This document shows, piece by piece, positions 5,167-8,587 of a stretch of 8,587 nucleotides of DNA. The DNA comes from VMCP01 sp964408945. Its GTDB lineage: Bacteria > Bacteroidota > Bacteroidia > NS11-12g > UBA955. How positions within the stretch are numbered: the stretch's first letter is position 1; every line of letters starts with the position of its first letter. The translations under genes were made by a program, and so were the position numbers. The stretch lies in assembly GCA_964408945.1 (NCBI GenBank), contig CAYPBJ010000050.1, positions 1 through 8,587 of the forward strand, given 5' to 3'. Below the pieces are notes generated by a model. That model was not told the origin of the DNA. It ran no database searches and saw only the letters and a program-made list of their open reading frames with translations.

Positions 5167-6458
5167 TGATTACAACAGCTTACATAAACATTTGGAACAA
5201 ACGAGTTGGGGCAATTGCTTGGGAAGCAAATAGTGGTTTGGCTTCTTTTGAATACGAACCTTCCTTTCTTGCTAATCAGTGGGATTTATCTCCATTGAAA
5301 ATGCCTATTAGTGGTGCAGAAAAACAAGTATTTTCCTTTCCAGAATTAAGAAATACAACAACATTTAAAGGCTTACCTGGCCTTTTAGCCGATGTACTAC
5401 CAGATAAATACGGAAGAAGCTTAATTAACGCTTGGTTGGCAAGCAATGGTCGTCCTTCCGATAGCATGAATCCAGTTGAGCTATTGTGTTTTATTGGTGC
5501 ACGTGGAATGGGTGCTTTGGAATTTGAACCAGTTTTACCCAAAGCAAATAATGCAGCTACTAAAATTGAGCTTAGCAGTTTGATTCAAATTGCTCAACAG
5601 ATACTTACAGGTAGGCAACAATTTAATGCTAATTTATCTGCTGATGAAGCAAAGGCATTGAGCGACATCTTGAAAATAGGTACTTCAGCTGGTGGTGCAA
5701 GAGCCAAGGCTGTTATCGCTTTCAATCCCGACACAAAAGAAATACGTTCAGGTCAGGCAGATGCTCCGAAAGGATTTACCCATTGGCTATTGAAGTTTGA
5801 CGGTGTTACTGATCAGCAGCTTGGTACTTCATCAGGTTATGGTCGAGTAGAAATGGCCTACTATCTAATGGCTAAAGAAGCTGCAATTGAAATGACTGAA
5901 TGCAGGTTACTAGAGGAAAATAACAGAGCCCATTTTATGACAAAACGTTTTGATAGAGAGCATGGAAAAGGTAAAATTCATGTTCAAAGTTTTTGTGCTA
6001 TAGCTCACTATGATTTTAATGAAATTAGTTCTTTCAGTTACGAACAGTTATTCGAAACCATGCGAAGTATGTTATTACCCTACACGGATGCAGAACAACT
6101 TTACCGCAGGATGGTATTTAATGTGATGGCACGAAATTGTGATGATCATACAAAGAACTTTTCTTTTATCATGGACAAAACGGGCCAATGGAAATTAGCC
6201 CCTGCATTTGATGTGTGCCACTCCTATCGGCCTGATAGTACATGGGTAAGTCAACATTCAATGAGCATCAATGGCAAACGACAAAACATTACGCGAAACG
6301 ATTTATTGCAGGTAGCAAAAAAAATGAACATCAAAAAAGCGGATGCAATCATAAATCAGGTGCACCATGCTGTTAGTAAATGGGATGAATTTGCAATACA
6401 AACAGATGTGAAGAAGGATTTAAGAGAAGCAATTGCAAAAACCTTATTACTCTTATAA
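5166..6458 (+). CDS. hipA: HipA-like Ser/Thr kinase toxin
   Basis: From the ATG at 5166 the product is 430 residues, the full-length HipA size with the N-terminal subdomain and kinase core in one chain. Visible features: N-terminal subdomain ending near MGALEFEP (about 116-122); glycine-rich loop GTSAGGARAK (172-181), the region whose Ser is autophosphorylated in E. coli HipA; an ATP-binding Lys in LLKFDG (K210); HFMTKRFDRE (256-265); and the catalytic NCDDHTKN with D326 and N331, then LAPAFDVCHS with metal-binding D349. The D326-D349 spacing of 23 equals D309-D332 of E. coli HipA. E. coli HipA phosphorylates GltX and causes dormancy; the target here is unknown. All catalytic residues seem present. 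I chose ATG over an upstream in-frame TTG (5160) because it gives the classic one-base TAATG overlap with hipB. Confidence 0.9.
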   Translation: MITTAYINIWNKRVGAIAWEANSGLASFEYEPSFLANQWDLSPLKMPISGAEKQVFSFPELRNTTTFKGLPGLLADVLPDKYGRSLINAWLASNGRPSDSMNPVELLCFIGARGMGALEFEPVLPKANNAATKIELSSLIQIAQQILTGRQQFNANLSADEAKALSDILKIGTSAGGARAKAVIAFNPDTKEIRSGQADAPKGFTHWLLKFDGVTDQQLGTSSGYGRVEMAYYLMAKEAAIEMTECRLLEENNRAHFMTKRFDREHGKGKIHVQSFCAIAHYDFNEISSFSYEQLFETMRSMLLPYTDAEQLYRRMVFNVMARNCDDHTKNFSFIMDKTGQWKLAPAFDVCHSYRPDSTWVSQHSMSINGKRQNITRNDLLQVAKKMNIKKADAIINQVHHAVSKWDEFAIQTDVKKDLREAIAKTLLLL

Positions 6459-6497
6459 ATAGACTGGGCGTTGTTACGCTATTTGAATTGCAAATTA

Positions 6498-6527
6498 ATT
6501 AGGTTCATTTTCTTTTTAATACCTAAT
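6498..6527. repeat. Inverted repeat ATTAGGT / ACCTAAT
   Basis: Perfect 7-bp arms surround a 16-nt T-rich loop, 40 nt after the hipA stop. It could act as a weak transcription end or be a chance dyad in AT-rich DNA. Confidence 0.3.
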
Positions 6528-6616
6528 GAAATCAATACGGACAATCAAGCCCCCTTTGGGCTGTTGAATGTTGTTGGACAAACATCCCCAGAAAATAAAA
6601 TAGGAATTTAAAATGA

Positions 6617-6649
6617 CCCTAAATTTGATATAGCTTATTACCTTTAGGG
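6617..6649. repeat. Inverted repeat CCCTAAA / TTTAGGG
   Basis: Perfect 7-bp arms separated by 19 nt, about 75 nt upstream of the secreted-protein gene. The left arm overlaps a TAAATTTG promoter-like -7 element (6620-6627), so the dyad could be a regulator site for that gene. Function is unproven. Confidence 0.3.
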
Positions 6650-6725
6650 CATAGACGGTAGATTGGTTTATCATACATAAAATACGGATTTACCAAGTAC
6701 AATGTAAAAGATAAGCGGAAAATAT

Positions 6726-8564
6726 ATGTGCATTAACAACCATATAAACATTATAAATAAAACAGGCCTAGTTATCTTGCTGAGCCTGTTTTTGTTCATG
6801 AATAGACCTGTTTTGGGCCAACAATTCATTAATGGCAAATTAAGGTTTAAGCCTACTGTTGGAGGATATTTTAGTAACCCTTTTTTAAACGAAATGTACA
6901 TTGCAAAAATGGGGGAAGATTACAAAAGATATTACGCTTTACAGACAAGTACAACTTTGCAAAATTGTTGGCTTTCCTGGCCCATAGATCAAGTGAAATA
7001 CATATACAATGAAGTCCCTGGCTTAGATACATTAGATGTGCACGGTGGTAATTTTGCCTATGTTACACAAGTAAGGAGAATGTTAAAAGAACCCTATTAT
7101 ATTCGAGTAAACGGAGATTTTTATCCTAATCTCCGTGCTGATTCTATTTGCGAAATATCTTTAGGATATAATTCAGATACCATGAGCAGACAAGGATGGA
7201 GTTTAGAACTCAATTCCCCATTGATCAAAGACAGTTTATATACCTTGCAATTTTCAATCAGAGGTGCTCGAACGGCTGTATTATTCCGTGAGAATTTTCA
7301 TATTCGGAATTTATATCCAAGATCCAAATTTCAGATTGTGGTTACACAGTCAAACGATAGAAATGAGACCGGTGAGGAATTGTGTAGGCTTGATAGGTTT
7401 GATATAGTGGGGAAAGACACTTTCCCTTTTGGGGATGCAGGTCAAGATAGTTTTGATGTTTATTTTAAAATAAGAAAAAATATCAGAGGTAAAAATAATG
7501 GGAAGTTTTTAACCTTTAAAATTGAGCATAATATTAAAGAAGATACTTTTTTTCGATCTACTGTTAATTGGGTCAATTTATTGGAACCAAATTGTGAAAA
7601 TTATTGGATCAATCAAGTAAAAGTATTTACTACAAATTTTTTGTTGGAAAGCCCTGTAAAAATATTGGGAGACACAATTTTGTGTAGTACTTTAATTGGA
7701 AATACACTTAAGGCTAGCTCAAATCATAGTACTGACAAATATCTATGGTCAACAGGAGAAACCACCTCAAGCATAAGGGTAAACACGCCCGGTACATATT
7801 GGCTCAAAAAAGACAGAAACGGCAGCTTAGGCTATGATACCATAGAAATTAAATCTGCCCCACCCTACCAGACAAAAAATATAGATACCGGTTTTTGTAG
7901 TAGAAATGTGGTGACTTTGGGCGATTCGGTAGCTGGGGTAAGTAATTATAGTTGGAATACGGGCCAAACAACCTATGCTATTCAGCCCTCCATATCAGGC
8001 AGATATCTACGTACATTAACATTGGAAGGATGTTCATTCACAGACACGTTTAACATAGATGTCAAACCCTCTCATACGGCCATTGCCGCAACCGCATATA
8101 ATATTTGCAGGGATAGCTCATTTAAATTTAAAAGTTTAATTACACCTGCGAGTTGGTATGTTAATGGCATATTGAAAAGTAGCAGCACAGAATATGATAT
8201 AATCGCCAGCGAAGCACAAGATATTGTATTGTTTACCATAAAAGATTGTAAGCAATATGATACGATTCGCATCATTCCCATTTACTGCGGCCGTCCTTCG
8301 ACAATATATATTCCGAATGCTTTTACCCCTAATAGCAAGGGATTAAATGATACTTTTTATTATGTGGGTAAGGGTTGGGAACTTCAAAGTATGAAAATAT
8401 ACAATCGATGGGGACAAAAACTCTTTGATGCCCCCATGGCATGGAACGGTGAGTATATGCAAGAAGAATCCCCGGAAGGCATGTATTTATACGTCATGCA
8501 ATTTAAACACATTCAATCAAATGAAGTACGTTTCATAAACGGTGTGTTTCATTTGTTGCGGTAA
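6726..8564 (+). CDS. Secreted protein with Ig-like repeats and T9SS type B C-terminal domain
   Basis: The 612-residue protein begins with a Sec signal peptide: a polar start, hydrophobic core GLVILLSLFLF (about 14-24) and likely cleavage near PVLG|QQ (about 31-32). Residues about 33-300 form a beta-rich region typical of Bacteroidota surface proteins, including SLELNSPLIKDSLYTLQFSI. Two short Ig-like repeats follow (about 309-376 and 393-447), each with the same core: YLWSTGETTSSIRV...GTYW and YSWNTGQTTYAIQP...GRYL. Residues about 523-612 are a gliding-motility-associated C-terminal domain (CHU_C, T9SS type B): IYIPNAFTPNSKGLNDTF, MKIYNRWGQKLFD, WNGEY and PEGMYLYVM. This domain directs export across the outer membrane by type IX secretion to the surface or medium. 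The cargo function is not evident; adhesion or glycan binding is a guess. The ATG at 6726 is the start that gives a proper signal peptide. Confidence 0.9.
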   Translation: MCINNHINIINKTGLVILLSLFLFMNRPVLGQQFINGKLRFKPTVGGYFSNPFLNEMYIAKMGEDYKRYYALQTSTTLQNCWLSWPIDQVKYIYNEVPGLDTLDVHGGNFAYVTQVRRMLKEPYYIRVNGDFYPNLRADSICEISLGYNSDTMSRQGWSLELNSPLIKDSLYTLQFSIRGARTAVLFRENFHIRNLYPRSKFQIVVTQSNDRNETGEELCRLDRFDIVGKDTFPFGDAGQDSFDVYFKIRKNIRGKNNGKFLTFKIEHNIKEDTFFRSTVNWVNLLEPNCENYWINQVKVFTTNFLLESPVKILGDTILCSTLIGNTLKASSNHSTDKYLWSTGETTSSIRVNTPGTYWLKKDRNGSLGYDTIEIKSAPPYQTKNIDTGFCSRNVVTLGDSVAGVSNYSWNTGQTTYAIQPSISGRYLRTLTLEGCSFTDTFNIDVKPSHTAIAATAYNICRDSSFKFKSLITPASWYVNGILKSSSTEYDIIASEAQDIVLFTIKDCKQYDTIRIIPIYCGRPSTIYIPNAFTPNSKGLNDTFYYVGKGWELQSMKIYNRWGQKLFDAPMAWNGEYMQEESPEGMYLYVMQFKHIQSNEVRFINGVFHLLR

Positions 8565-8587
8565 TAACAGATTGAATTTTAATGGTT

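Larger units (their letters stand above)
6459..6725. other. Non-coding stretch with several inverted repeats
   Basis: No gene is seen. The stretch holds small dyads: GCGT-TGTT-ACGC just after hipA; ATTAGGT (6498-6504) with ACCTAAT (6521-6527); AGCCC-GGGCT (6548-6562); and CCCTAAA (6617-6623) with TTTAGGG (6643-6649). None is followed by a clear T run, so termination of hipBA cannot be fixed to one of them. TAAATTTG at 6620-6627 matches a -7 promoter element but lacks a TTTG at -33, and would leave a leader of about 90 nt to the next gene. Confidence 0.4.

Noticed and set aside
5276..5542. Minus-strand open frame inside hipA
   Set aside because: Shadow of the conserved HipA coding frame.
4803..6466. 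9-bp direct repeat AATAGACTG just before hipB and at the end of hipA
   Set aside because: A 9-bp match is expected by chance in a window of this length, and one copy overlaps the hipA stop codon; not good evidence for a target-site duplication.
6548..6562. AGCCC/GGGCT hairpin as the hipBA terminator
   Set aside because: The stem is only 5 bp, no T run follows on either strand, and it is 90 nt from the stop codon.
6570..6579. GTTGTTGGAC, identical to part of the putative IS end at 1727-1736, as a second IS end
   Set aside because: Ten shared bases are not significant in 8.6 kb and no transposase trace lies next to it.
8072..8281. Minus-strand open frame with hydrophobic stretches inside the T9SS protein gene
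   Set aside because: Antisense to a clear coding frame; the hydrophobicity follows from complementing polar codons.
1..8587. CRISPR arrays, tRNA or rRNA genes
   Set aside because: No regularly spaced repeats and no cloverleaf or rRNA-like conserved sequence were seen.

Overview
The window looks like an AT-rich accessory stretch of a Bacteroidota chromosome. Three observations support this: a secreted protein with a type IX secretion (gliding-motility-type) C-terminal domain, several promoter-like sites of the Bacteroidota form TTTG-N19-21-TAnnTTTG, and an almost complete lack of Shine-Dalgarno sequences before the genes.

Layout from left to right. Positions 1-853 hold two decayed genes whose families I associate with Bacteroidota phage-like or mobile elements: the truncated N-terminal piece of a transglutaminase-like protein, and a RecA-type ATPase broken by two in-frame stops. 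Next comes a minus-strand gene for an unrecognised lipoprotein (925-1662), then an IS3-family insertion sequence remnant (about 1716-2420, minus strand) that has lost its left part, the middle of OrfB and one of its catalytic aspartates.

Directly beside the IS scar, and behind its own promoter with a palindrome in the spacer, lies the most interesting part: a compact plus-strand cassette of three genes (2550-4381). It encodes (1) a protein joining an N-terminal STAS-like region to a GHKL-type ATPase domain, (2) a small STAS-like protein of the DUF4325 type and (3) a PIN-domain nuclease-like protein. The first two look like the kinase and antagonist of a partner switch, the logic of anti-sigma and anti-anti-sigma factors, but no sigma factor is present. 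The neighbour is a putative RNase instead. My inference is that this is a regulated toxin or defence system in which an ATP-dependent switch controls a PIN nuclease.

A non-coding stretch (4382-4812) leads to a hipBA-type toxin-antitoxin operon (4813-6458). It has a well-placed promoter, an 8-bp inverted repeat near the expected transcription start, a TAATG stop/start overlap and an antitoxin ending in tryptophan like E. coli HipB. After another gene-free stretch with several inverted repeats (6459-6725), the window ends with a 612-residue secreted protein carrying Ig-like repeats and a T9SS type B sorting domain (6726-8564).

Together, the mobile-element debris, a candidate nuclease switch system and a toxin-antitoxin operon resemble a defence or genomic island. 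The flanking secreted protein and lipoprotein may be host cargo or neighbours. All family calls rest on reading motifs by eye; no database search was possible.
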